Assembly (NCBI GenBank): GCA_021904315.1
Contig: CM038917.1
Span: 7,300,041-7,364,040, forward strand
Direction of reading: 5' to 3'
Source: Sphagnum magellanicum
Taxonomy: Eukaryota > Streptophyta > Sphagnopsida > Sphagnales > Sphagnaceae
DNA: 64,000 bases
Shown here: positions 26,530 through 37,501 of the stretch, one piece after another
How positions within the stretch are numbered: position 1 is the stretch's first letter
Layout of the letters: the number at the start of each line of letters is the position of its first letter
Position numbers and translations under genes: made by a program
The notes under the pieces: model-generated
Seen by the model: only the letters and a program-made list of their open reading frames with translations
Database searches by the model: none
What the model was told of the DNA's origin: nothing

Positions 26530-29500
26530 GTTCAGTCTATAATTAACCAAGCAGGCTTCAAGTTTTGGTGCACTGAACTCCTTGTCTACAAGTGTCACCT
26601 GTTCTTTCTAGGGCATGAAAACTTATCTCCATGACTCTTTCTATCACCTGTAGTGAGAACCACAACCTCTTATGCATCAACAATTTCAATCACATCCACA
26701 GGGATGTCTTGGAGACAAAAACTTGGAGAATGTGCTTTACCACTGAAAGAAAATGCAAGATTCTAACCACTGGCCATTGTTCCTTGTGAAAAGATTCCAT
26801 GGAAACAAATACAACATACCACATACAGAGAAATTAACCTGTTATGCGAGTAGTGAGTTTCAAATTGGTGAGACTGTTCAAACTCTGTCAAAGATGTTGA
26901 GGGCATGGATGTAACTAAGGAATTCTTTTGAAACATGAAGTTATTTTATACCTGGGCAACTACACCAGCAAACTCCTCAATAGCCTAATTTGTGAAGATC
27001 AATTCTATGCCTTCGGATTTCATGAGCAGTTGTTGCTGCTAAATCATATTCACCTCTGGCTCTGTCAGAATACGATAAAGATCCTGCAACAGCACCATTC
27101 CTCATATTTTGGCACAAACTTTTGAAGACAGCCAAGAGAAGACTGCTCACTGAACATTGTCAATGCTTCAGTGCAGTGAAATCCTATAAATGGAGGATCA
27201 AAATTCAAACGCATAAATCCACCTCTTGACCAAGGCCTTTGTGCTCCACACAGATAGGCAACCGACCTTGCAAGTTTGCCAGCATATCACTAGGTTTACA
27301 TGAATGGAATACACCACTGCAGATAAAAAGGATGTAATCTGTGCACACATTCCCATACTTCATGCTTACCATATATATTGCATTTCCCTAATTTCCCAGA
27401 AACTCTGTCTGTAAACTCTTCATCATTGTTAGTTCTACAAAACAAAATACCCACACACATATCAAGAACCTCCATACTTATGATTGAAAGAGAAAACAAA
27501 CTGAATCTTTCCAATTGAGTCTATTGGAGTGAAATATCTGAATCAGCTTGTCTAAGGCTGATCTGTATACTTAGGAAGTCAGCAACTTACCTGGCCTCAA
27601 ATATGAGTAGCAAGTCATGTTGAACTCCTTCAGAGCTTGCATCTGCCCTATGTCATGTCTCATGACTGGTCACAATTTTGTCTATCTTGTGAATGAACAC
27701 TTGGCCATCTGACTCTGCCAACTGTTCAAGCACCCAAATCCTCAGATGTTTTGGTCTGACTGGAGGCTATTACTCTATGTTGTGACAACCAACTGCAGCC
27801 CACTTTGCTGGTGGAAAGTATGGTCATATAGTAACAGCACAAGTGTATCTAGGTTTGACAGACACATCTCTAGAGCATCATGCATTTTACTGCTTCAACC
27901 TGACAGGTGCAGATTCTGTGAAGCCCACACGAAAAAATCTAACCTAGTGTTATTGGAAAGAGTCTGTTCATATGTATGAAATTACAGAGAAATCTTAACA
28001 ACAACAATTTGAAGGTAAAATGACAATGGGTGCTGTCATAACTTTATGAGAGTCACTAAAAAAGTGTCAGACCATCACCTTCATCATGAATAGCATTGCT
28101 GAGCTGCCATGACTACCTACTAACTTCATCAGCTCTCAACAATGGATACAAATAAGTCTATATTCATCCAACAAAAATCTGGGCAAAATATTGGACAATC
28201 AATATGCTGAGTTTCTATTGCATTTCCAGAAGCAACAGGAAGTCATGAAGTGGCTAGCACTTAAGAGAGTGTTATTGGAAGGAATCTGGTCACTGGAAAT
28301 ATCCAAACTTATACAGGAACCATGCAGGCGTCAACTTCAACCATGGCCAATTATGTAAGGGGAAAAGGTGGCATGGACAGGATCCCCAGAAATTGAACAG
28401 TGACCATCAAAAGAGACCTTCTCAAAAGAGAACTTAGATCTTGGCATGCTGCTTCAGGGCACCCCAGACAATCATGTAGATACAAGCAATATGAAGGTAC
28501 TCATGATTGAAACAAGAAGTTAGGTATCTGATTGACAATCTCATTGACTGCAAACCCTAAACCCTAAACCACCTCCTCCAACAATGTCAACAGGGAGCTG
28601 AGTTCTATCATCAGGAAGATTGAGCTCAATTTTGTGCTTGTCTAGGGCACCATCCTGGTACAGCTTCCTGATGAGGTCTGTGTTGTCATGGGTTCCAACA
28701 ATAGCAGCTTCACCCTGTTCACAAACATACCCAGAAATTGGCTAACCCAAAAATGACAGAAAACCTGACCTGGAAAATGTAAGTGCCTGAAATGGAGAGT
28801 TGAAAGGAACAGCTTCACTGACCTCCATTCAACCTTGCTGACCAACTATTATCTCAATGATTTGGTTCTCTGCAGCCTTCTCCACCTCCTGAACTACCCT
28901 GACCCACACCTGCATATAATTGCCCATCTCTCTCTGAAAATTGACATGTTGCATTGCAGCAGGAGCTGTGTTGAAATACATCAAGAAGGGAGATCTTTCT
29001 AGTCCACCTTTACAATTCCAAAAGAGCAAACAAGGCTACCAACAATTTCCCCCGTCACTCAAAGGTGCAGAAATGGAGCAATATGCTTGAGCAGAGCTAT
29101 TTGACAAAGACATGAAACAATCTTTGGGTTTTGAGGTCCTTGAACGTCTGAAATCTGAGAAGTTTTTCTGTGATGCAGATTTTTCTCCACAAAATTACAT
29201 ACCTTCTGACGCTTCAAGGATATTGCATTTTCAACTAAATTCTGGATGTGTTAATCCACATCACGCCCATGGAAGCCTGCTTTCGTGAACTCGGTTGCCT
29301 CACTTACAAGTGCACTTGGATCAGGTTTGTATTAGACTGACAAGATCACGCCAAAGCTTTCACACATGCTTACCTTGAAAAACTTAACCAAGAAGATTGG
29401 CAGGATCCCCTCCTTTCCTGTAAGAACCACCAAAAACCCAAAGAGAAGAAACATACCTTCACAAAAGATGCATATGCAATCTTGGCAAGGCAGCTGACAA

Positions 29501-29606
29501 TCTGTCTTTCCACAACTGGTGGGACCAATCATTAGAATGTTCTTCTTTGGCACAATCTCCTCCCTCAGTGGCTCTGGAATAGGATGCCATCACTACCACC
29601 TGTTTC
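26530..29606 (-). pseudogene. hslU: HslU (ClpY) protease ATPase pseudogene, intron-containing
   Basis: HslU is the AAA+ unfoldase that feeds substrates to the HslV peptidase. Segments lie in protein order: 29606-29457 with PEPLREEIVPKKNILMIGP and Walker A GPTSCGKT; 29302-29203 with EATEFTKAGFHGRDVD and ENAISLKRQK; 28909-28834; 28714 to about 28567 with RKLYQDGALDKHKIELNL from the HslU-specific I domain; 27721-27591 with Walker B-type VFIHKIDKI; about 27364-27223 with [15 protein letters not shown]; 27083-26952 with DLYRILTEPE; then about 26890-26841 and 26647-26530 for the C-terminus (VIERVMEISFHALERTG). Most joins have GT-AG signals and matching phase. It is broken: TAG TGA after NRW, a frameshift just after GKT, TAA after DVD, TGA after SHET, and TAG after NMI and after FTN. 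N-terminal exons upstream of NRW were not found. Introns rule out a processed copy. A functional copy may exist elsewhere. Confidence 0.88.
28552..28570. repeat. Interstitial plant-type telomere repeat
   Basis: Two and a half units of CCCTAAA (TTTAGGG on the minus strand), at the 3' edge of the hslU I-domain exon. It is too short to act as a telomere; it may be a repair scar or chance. Confidence 0.7.
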
Positions 29607-29885
29607 CTGCAGTGCAAAACAGAAAACCAGAAACAAAATTGGTAAACCCGCAGACATGGAGAGGAGGCAAAATCCTCTCAAGAATCAATCACAAGAATCA
29701 TCATGTGCATGGACAAGGATGAAGTAAAAGAGTTCAATTGATCATTTTCATTGCAAATTATAGGCAAAAATATTGGAAGAGTGGAATGCAACGATCAAAT
29801 GAGCTCACAAACAATCCTGTGATTGTCAAACACGTCATCCCGACAACAACAATAATAACATCTCCTACACTACTTTCTTTACTTA

Positions 29886-30267
29886 GAGCATCTCCACCGG
29901 TGCTCAGTATGTGACAGACAGTAAAATTTATTGCGAAAAAGTTGAAATGTGCCGGTTTAGCTCAGGAAATTGGTTTTTCTGCACCAAATTTGTGCAGCTT
30001 GCCGTGGCTAGTAAAAGGCGCAACACAGTTGTGCACCTCCACGAAATAGTGTAATAAATTGGATTTGACTGCAGCTCAGTATTTCTGCAGCTCAGTATTT
30101 CTGATTGGTCGATCATAATGATTGGTCTAGGTGGTTTGTTATTAGTAGTCTCCACGTATATGCAGTTCTAATTACAGTTTTATTGGTGGGGTTGCCAAAA
30201 TAAATCTAAACTTGAACATTTAATTTTATTATCCAGAGTGACATACTGAGCACTGGTGGGGATGCTC
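29886..30267. mobile_element. MITE, PIF/Harbinger-like, 382 bp
   Basis: The termini are inverted repeats of about 30 bp: GAGCATCTCCACCGGTGCTC on the left and the reverse complement GAGCATCCCCACCAGTGCTC on the right, both followed by AGTATGTSAC-like sequence. A 3-bp TTA flanks each side (29883-29885 and 30268-30270). Short length, no coding capacity, long terminal inverted repeats and a TTA duplication fit a PIF/Harbinger-type MITE. It sits just upstream of the first recognisable hslU exon. The superfamily call rests on the duplication and is inference. Confidence 0.85.
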
Positions 30268-30270
30268 TTA

Positions 30271-33200
30271 GATCATCAAGCAATGTTTTACAATCAAATT
30301 TTCTAAAGTTGTTATTACAAGAGTCAGGTTTTCAAAATCACTTCAATATTTGTGATTGGAATTAGCATTGTAGCAGATTAGACACCCCCTATTTCTACTT
30401 TCAATTTGTGTTGTTGATCGGTAGGTAATTACTAATTACTCTAGAAATGTGCTCAAAGAGATGAATTATAATTGCAAGCATAGGAAAAAATTCAATAGAT
30501 TTGAAACATCAAACAAACTCATATGCCTCCAAATTTTCTTTGCTTTGAGGAACAATCACTACCTTCAAAGTTGCACTTTGGAATTTTCTTGGGGGAGGTT
30601 ACTTATATTTATTTACAAATGAAGGTACTTGTATATTAGTTTGGAAATAAAATATTTACACATTTACAAAATAAATTAGACCTTTAAAGAGTCTTGAAAA
30701 CATTTATAAATAAACAAGACAATTAAGAATACATCAAATTTACAATATAAATATACATATATATAAAAATAAGGTCTACTTGTAATTATATGTTAAAAAA
30801 ATATGTATATGTGTACACATTCTTCATACTTGCAATACTTTCATTTTTGGACTTTAAAATTTTATTTATTTTTTAAAAATACCTTTTCAGCCAAAAGTAT
30901 ATTAAATATCAATAAAATCTACCACAAGTGAAGTGCACTCGTACTTAATAAAAAAATATGCATGTGATGTTGCAACATGTCAAAGTATGTGGCCCATGGG
31001 TGTGTGACCAAAATAGTTTTACTTGTAATGCCCATAAATAGTTTTTTTTAATCCATCCTATATGTTAATGAAGTTTCTTTTTTTCTTTCATTCCAAATTT
31101 CATCTTCCAATTTGTGTAATTCCAACTATGAATTATCACAAAAGGTGAATGTTGAGACTTACCTTTCAATTCTCCTATTAGAATTCAAGGAACATTCATG
31201 GATCAAATGATATCCTTATATCTAAGAAGAGCAGGATTTTTTTGGTTGGCCTTGAGAACATGAAGATGATTTCTGAATTTCCTTAAGTTGAAACTTGTGT
31301 CCATGCATAATTGGAAAAAGTTGGCTTGGAGGTTTGAAAAAAAAATTACAGTTTGTTTTTATGAAAGTTTATGAAAAATAAAAGGTGTTATTGCATTTAT
31401 AAATAAGCCTACATATTTCTCAATTATCAAAATGAGATCATAATCTATCATATTCATCGATAAATAAGGAGAATATAAGTGTTGAAATTTCCTTTCATTT
31501 ATAAATAGGTAACAAAATAATACCCTCTGAACACAATTGGTCGTCGATAAATACAAATAGTAACCTACCTTGAGGGAGTTTTCTTAGGAGTTTTACCACT
31601 GTAAACAATACTAATGGCTCTTATAGTTTGGCTTTTTGTAGAAGCAAGAATTTATGTAGAGTTCTTGGTAGCTATGAAGATTGTTGGGGTTTTGTAGGTT
31701 TTCAATAGTCTACTTTTATTGTTTAACTATTGGGGGGCCTGCGGCGAGGGGCGGAAGAGGGGAAAAAAAAGGAGAAGGTGATTTGTGATTTGATAACAAA
31801 TGCTACATTTGTTGCATTTTGACTTGTGCACCAATTGACGGTGCTCTAGTGTAATATAAATCATGTCATGTCTAGATCTTCTTGAAGCCTCCAAATTGAC
31901 CCCATGTTTCTTTACTTCGGTGGCTCAATCATTTTCCAAAACTTGACTTCAGAACCATTATTCCCATTTTCATGGTTTTTTTAATTTCATGCATGATAGG
32001 CACATTGTTATCCAGGGATAGGCACACATTGGTAGCTTTGCCCCAATATGCACAACTAGGTCATGGAATAGATAACATGATGTAAGCTAATTTACAACAT
32101 GGGTCTAAGTTCTTTTGCTTTAAACAACAATCATGATGAAAATCAAAAGTGTTTTGCATGAATGAGATGATATAAACATAAGAACCATTAAACATTGTTT
32201 TTTATAATTAAAATTTGTAAAACATGTTGCAATGCAAGGATAAACTTTAATTTTTGTAGTTTTGATTTTTTGAATGTTTATTGGATTTTCAATGACTAAG
32301 AACACTCAAAATCCAATATCTTTTGCAACTAAGGTCTAAAACTTATGAAATTACATCCATATAATACTATTCATTGGGCACTTTGTAATAGTACCATAAG
32401 TGTGCATTTGAATGTCTTTTAGTCAATTAAATTAATTTTATTTAAATCTTAATGAAAAATTGTTCAATATTCTATAACTCTTGCATCATAGTTCTAAACA
32501 TTACAAAAATCACCTCTATGCACCCCCCATGTTACCAAGAGTCGGGGGGAGGGGGGTGGGGATGGGAGATATCAACTTGACAATTGACAAACAATTCAAC
32601 AAACAAACTACCTTCCTTAATAAATAGATATAACACATCTGAATAGATTCTAACTTCTCTATAATTAATAGTGTGTATGCAAGAAAAATTATAATTTCAA
32701 CTCCAACACAAATCCATTAAAAATAAAATAATATGCAATGTAGTTGTAAAATATCAAACTATTCTTTCATTAAGTGCTCTTGTGAAACTAACACCAATTT
32801 TGAGTTCAGATGGGTGCGGTCCAAATTAAAAACTTATCATTTATGTCTTAAGATATTTAGATCAATGTCTATCATACTATTCCAAGGCAATACTAAATAA
32901 TCATGCAATCATATGTTGAATGTATACATGATGATAGTCATAAAAAATTCATGTCAATACAAGAATCAACAATGGTTTTACACAATGACTTATTTGTTTT
33001 TCTTTGCATTAAGACAAAGTTCATAATTGTAATAAAAACAAGTATATGAAAGATTATATATTTGAGAGATCTAACATATAAAATTTGGAGGTCATATTGC
33101 TATGGTTGTGCAAAGCAACATGGAGCCCTAGAAAATAGTTTTCACCATCTAGGATGTGGGACTAAATCCAAATCCCTTGTCATGCCATTTTTAGAATTTT

Positions 33201-33312
33201 GATCCATCTTGTGAAGTCACAACTAAAATCCTGTAAAGCTTTATTAAAAAACACACCATAGATTAGGAAAATGTATAAAGGAGAAAAATTAAGGAAAAGG
33301 GTGAAGTCGCAG
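30271..33312. other. AT-rich intergenic DNA, nothing seen
   Basis: No supported gene, RNA or repeat, apart from a G-rich patch near 32544-32561. Confidence 0.45.
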
Positions 33313-33597
33313 TTAATTGAAAAAGTCTTCAAATCCAAGGATGCCCATATTCTTCAATGCTCGCATTTGTTGATCTGAGTTTCTGGGCTCGAAACACACG
33401 TAATAAATGTTCTCTCTTTTACAGCCTAACTTGCTTGAAGTGTTGTCTTTTTGCTTTTCAAAATAATCAGCTTCATCATCTTCTTCACCAGGATAAAATT
33501 TGATGTCCACCTTGTTGAATACTACTTTGATCTTGGATGTGTCAATGTCCACTGTAATTTTGTCATACAACTCTTTTTGGCCTTTCTTGATATCATT
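33313..33597 (-). CDS. C-terminal exon of an unrecognised, possibly GTPase-related protein
   Basis: A coding-looking minus-strand exon follows a possible acceptor (TTATGCAG, ending at 33598) and ends at a stop at 33313. It reads KKGQKELYDKITVDID, then KIKVVFNKVDIKFYPGEED and CKRENIYYVCFEPRNSD, ending GFEDFFN. VVFNKVD resembles the G4 motif (N/T-K-x-D) of P-loop GTPases, placed after a beta-strand-like run, but no G1 or G3 motif is visible in the window. Its partner exon may be 34405-34241, although the phases do not join directly. The call is weak. Confidence 0.4.
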   Translation of the reverse strand, partial: NDIKKGQKELYDKITVDIDTSKIKVVFNKVDIKFYPGEEDDEADYFEKQKDNTSSKLGCKRENIYYVCFEPRNSDQQMRALKNMGILGFEDFFN

Positions 33598-34240
33598 CTG
33601 CATAAGCCATAGATCCACAATCTAGATTTGTTTGAGCCTTGTGCCAAAAACTCAACGTTGTATATATACTCATTTAACAAAGCCCCACTCACATACCCAT
33701 GATATTGGTCTCATGAAAAGTATCATTAAAATATTGAAAGACAAATCAAGTACATGGTATATGACTCTTGTACATGGCAATAGGGTTTAGGAAACTAAAC
33801 CTCCTTAATACTTTATATGGGGTATAAGAAAATTTTAAGCTGCAAAACCACCAATTTGCAACAATGTCAATGTTAGGTTTCATTAAGGCTATGATACACC
33901 ACAACTTTAAAAATGAACTCTTGATTTACATATTAACCTAGTGCTATCTAACTTAGTATTAGAATAATTGTCATCTAGTTTGGTTCTTCATGTGATATTC
34001 TTGTAAAATTCAAACTAGTTTCAAAAATTGTCAAACAAGGTGAAATTTGGTCAAAGGAATTAAGGGTGTTACTAAGGTAAATGTCTTTTTTCAAAGACTG
34101 CACATGTCATTTTTATGTTGGTTATAATTTAAATTTTAAATACTTAGTGGGTGACTTTTTTTACTGTATTTTTACCCAGCAAAATATAGTTTTTAAAACT
34201 CTAAAGATTGATTATCTTGAAATCATGTGTAAATACTTAC

Positions 34241-34405
34241 GCGCTTTTTAAGAAAATTTTCACAGCCTTTGTCATATCATTGGCTTCTCTGAAGTGATTT
34301 TCATTGTCCCTTTTAGCTGTCATATCATTGGCTTCTCGGAAGTGATCTTCATTGTCCCTTTCAGCTGTCATATCATTGGCTTCTCGGAAGTGACCTTCAT
34401 TAACG
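34241..34405 (-). CDS. Exon encoding a 16-residue tandem repeat
   Basis: On the minus strand this frame reads three times a unit close to AERDNEDHFREANDMT, then KAVKIFLKS before a GTAAGT donor (intron from 34240). The DNA unit is 48 bp (34270-34317, 34318-34365, 34366 to about 34401), a multiple of three, and the units differ by few bases. Charged repeats of this type are probably helical. It lies upstream of the exon at 33313-33597 on the same strand and may be the same gene. Confidence 0.45.
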
Positions 34406-34479
34406 TTTAACTTAATGAAGATCTTCAGAAGGTAAACATAAATATTAAACTAGATATGTAATATTTTTCCACGGAAATT

Positions 34480-35045
34480 TTTCACGCTTTTTTCCTCACT
34501 GACATTTTGCCATTCTTTTCACCTCCTCCAAGTCACTTATCCACGTTTTTTCAACGCCAATTTTTTCCACATTTTTTTCCAAAAGTTTTCAACGTGAATT
34601 TTTCACTTTCTTTCCACTCTTTGGTTTTTCTCATTTTCCCCACACTTTGTTTCCTCATTTTTTCCCCATTTTTTCTAAGAGAATTTTTTTTTACATTTTT
34701 TTCAGATATTTTCCAAACTTTTCCCTCGCTATTTTTTCCAAAAAAATTTCACACTATTTTTTTCACAGCTTTTCCACACTTTTCCCATGTGTTATTGTTT
34801 TCCACCCTTTTCCCATGCTATTCTTTTCCACATATTTTTCCACACTATTTTTTTCACAGTTTTTCCACAAGTTTCCCATGTTATTGTTTTCCACATATTT
34901 TTCACACTTTTCTCACAGTATTCTTTTCCACACTTTATTCACAGTATTCTTTTCCACATTTTCTCCACACTATTCTTTTCACAAATTTTCCACAATTTTC
35001 CCATGTTATTGTTTTCCACATTTTTCCCACACTACCCATACCCAC
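34480..35045. repeat. T-rich degenerate repeat, TTTTCCACA-type
   Basis: More than twenty near-copies of a TTTTCCACA unit, often followed by CTATT, TTTTCCCATG or TTATTG, in a strand-asymmetric pyrimidine-rich block. The plus strand stays open in all frames simply because the repeat lacks stops. Confidence 0.85.
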
Positions 35046-37501
35046 ATAGCAAGTTCAACATTTTTTGTGGAATAATTTCTTCTTTTATAAAAATAAGGAA
35101 CAAATCGATTTCCTTGTTCCATGACATTCATCCAAACACATTACAGAACCCTCTGACCTGAGTTGTCCACATTACAGAAGTACCAGAAAACTCAGCTATG
35201 ATGCTGCAGAACCTCAAGAGGCATAGCTGATTTGAAAACTCTCATGCATATAACAAGATCTATGCCATTGCAACAACAGAAACATGAGAAGTTGCAAGTT
35301 TTCCATGGTGATACAAAGTTTAAAGTGTGCAGAATAGTCCACCAGATGTTTATCCACTTACCAGACCCGAAGAGAACAGAGAGGCCCCCTGCCACATCGA
35401 TTTTTGACTTTTTCACCCTGCATAAGTGAAATAAAGTGCACTATGTCACTGCTGGAGTCATGGAGACTGTGAAAAGCACAAGCAACTGCACATATTTGTA
35501 CATGTAACACAAGCACATGTCCCACTACTTAAATGGACAAAAAATTTCAGTTCTTCAAGCACTCCAAACTTTGATCCAACACACAGGCCTATTGCAAGGG
35601 TTATTCATAAAATAAATCGTGACACCTACATGCCCAAAACAGCTCCAGATGTTCACTTAAATATGGATTTAGGTGTGATCTTCTATGCAACTAAGTTCTG
35701 CATCCACTAGATTTCTAATCCCATCACTCATGGATGACATCCCATTGGAACAGAGGACTCTCCACAGTCGCATCAGCCAGAAATGTAGAAAACTTGACAT
35801 GGTGATGCTCACCAATTGAATTTATACTACTGTTAACATTTTAACCTAACATATCCCTGTTTCAATAACTGTGGGGAAATTTTGACCCTGGGAGTAGTTG
35901 GAAGAACATAAGACTCTGATGCATCTAGTGGTTACAAATTTCCTCTGCTCAGTCAACCAAGGTAAGCATCTTATCCAAAGCTCAATTTCCATCCTTGGTT
36001 TAGGAGCCCACTAGAGAGAAGCAGTAGAGTACCAGGTGTAATGCACGAGCACATACTTGGGCCAATCATTCCTATCAAGGAACTTCCTCTGTATGTCCTC
36101 ATGTTCATTGAGGTCTACACAATACCCAACAGCATATCAAACTTCAAGAGAAACTGCATTCAGTTTGCCACTACTACAAGACCAATAAATCCATATGGCT
36201 CACAGTTTGATATTTCTCTCTCCCCAATTGAAACAATCTGCAAGCATTTCAGACGCATGCTCGGGTTTTAGGCTCAACCCTGGTCATTGCAAAAGTGGCC
36301 TGCATTAACTGCAGGGACAAAATTATGAATGCATTGCTAAGTGAACCTCCCTCCAAAGAGTCTCCTCCCCAGGGTGAAAATGCCCTTTGGGCCTCCTTTA
36401 AGTCCCAACTCAAGTAACAGACTCAATACAGATTTTCTTTGCCATAACTTTGAGCAACCTAATGTATCGTGTTAATATCCTCATCAGTTTCCTTCCAACC
36501 TCACTTCACACATCTCCATAGCAAGTAGGAAAGTATTATGGTGACTGGAAAAGGTTAGGTATGCCTCTTTTGGGGCTACTGTATGATCCTGTTCACAACC
36601 TCAATTAAGCTTTGCATCAACCACTATAGATCATTCCAGAAATCATTCTGCACTCAAGAAATGCATTTTGCCAACAGACATCCAATAACAGTGAGTAAAA
36701 ATTATTTGTCCTGTAAAACATCCACCCACTGTAGAGTCTCCTCCAGTCCTGGAATAGGGTATTGCAGTACTGTATCCACAAACTCAAGAAGACAGATATA
36801 CACAGGGAAATACAATGCTCGCCTTATCAAAAGAGAGGGGTGAAGACACCAGTACAAATAACTCACATTTTGTAGGCATCATCATCTGAGAAGCCTGAAG
36901 GCTTGGGGATAGGCATGACAACCTGTGCCAATAGTAGAACAACCAAGTCAATGCTAACCTGCAATCTAAACTTGTCTGTATTCCCAGAAAACAAAATACC
37001 AATATGAGACATCATTTTCTATTGTACAGATAAGGCCACTGCCAGTTACTGCGAATAAAACAGAATATCTTTCATAAGAATAGAGAAATCTCCGTTCTCA
37101 CGATGAAGAAGAAACAGCAAGGCTAACACTTCCTCAGGAAGCCACAGAAAGAACCAAACAAGGGGAGACAAAAAACAAAAAACCACACTAGCGGTATGAA
37201 CAAAAGTGCCAGTCTCACACCTGTTCAGGGACCATCAACAGCAGTATGTATGATAGTGACTTAACTATCACAACTTCCCCAGTGACTTCATCAGCTCCCT
37301 CCAGTGGGTAAAGGCCGGTGACAAGCACCATCCTGTGAACTGAGTTTCTGCTGCAATTCCGGAAGCAATGGGAAGACTCACCCATACTACTGGCTAGCAA
37401 CAGACCACACAACAAAGACTAGACAAAGAAACAAAGAAAGACAGAAAGGGAAAAGAACAGGGAAGGACTAAGAACAAGTGGGCTTACAGGAAGCTCCCCA
37501 C

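Noticed and set aside
29928..30155. Short minus-strand frame between the MITE ends
   Set aside because: Lies wholly inside the non-coding MITE and resembles nothing.
34507..35161. Three overlapping plus-strand frames of 120-180 codons rich in Phe, Ser and His
   Set aside because: They are open only because the TTTTCCACA repeat lacks stops. All three frames are open together, which points to low complexity.
36700..36805. Minus-strand text VDTVLQYPIPGLEETLQWV as an exon
   Set aside because: Looks protein-like, but exon 3 joins the 36237 acceptor in phase, leaving no room for it, and no donor/acceptor pair with matching phase was found.
37215..37415. Minus-strand text with GLYPLEGADEVTGEVVIVKS as an extra exon of the transmembrane gene
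   Set aside because: Exon 2 (ending DTE) joins exon 3 (VVMPIPKP) in phase without it. It lies at the PLE edge inside intron 2 and has no place in the family pattern. It may be unrelated coding debris.
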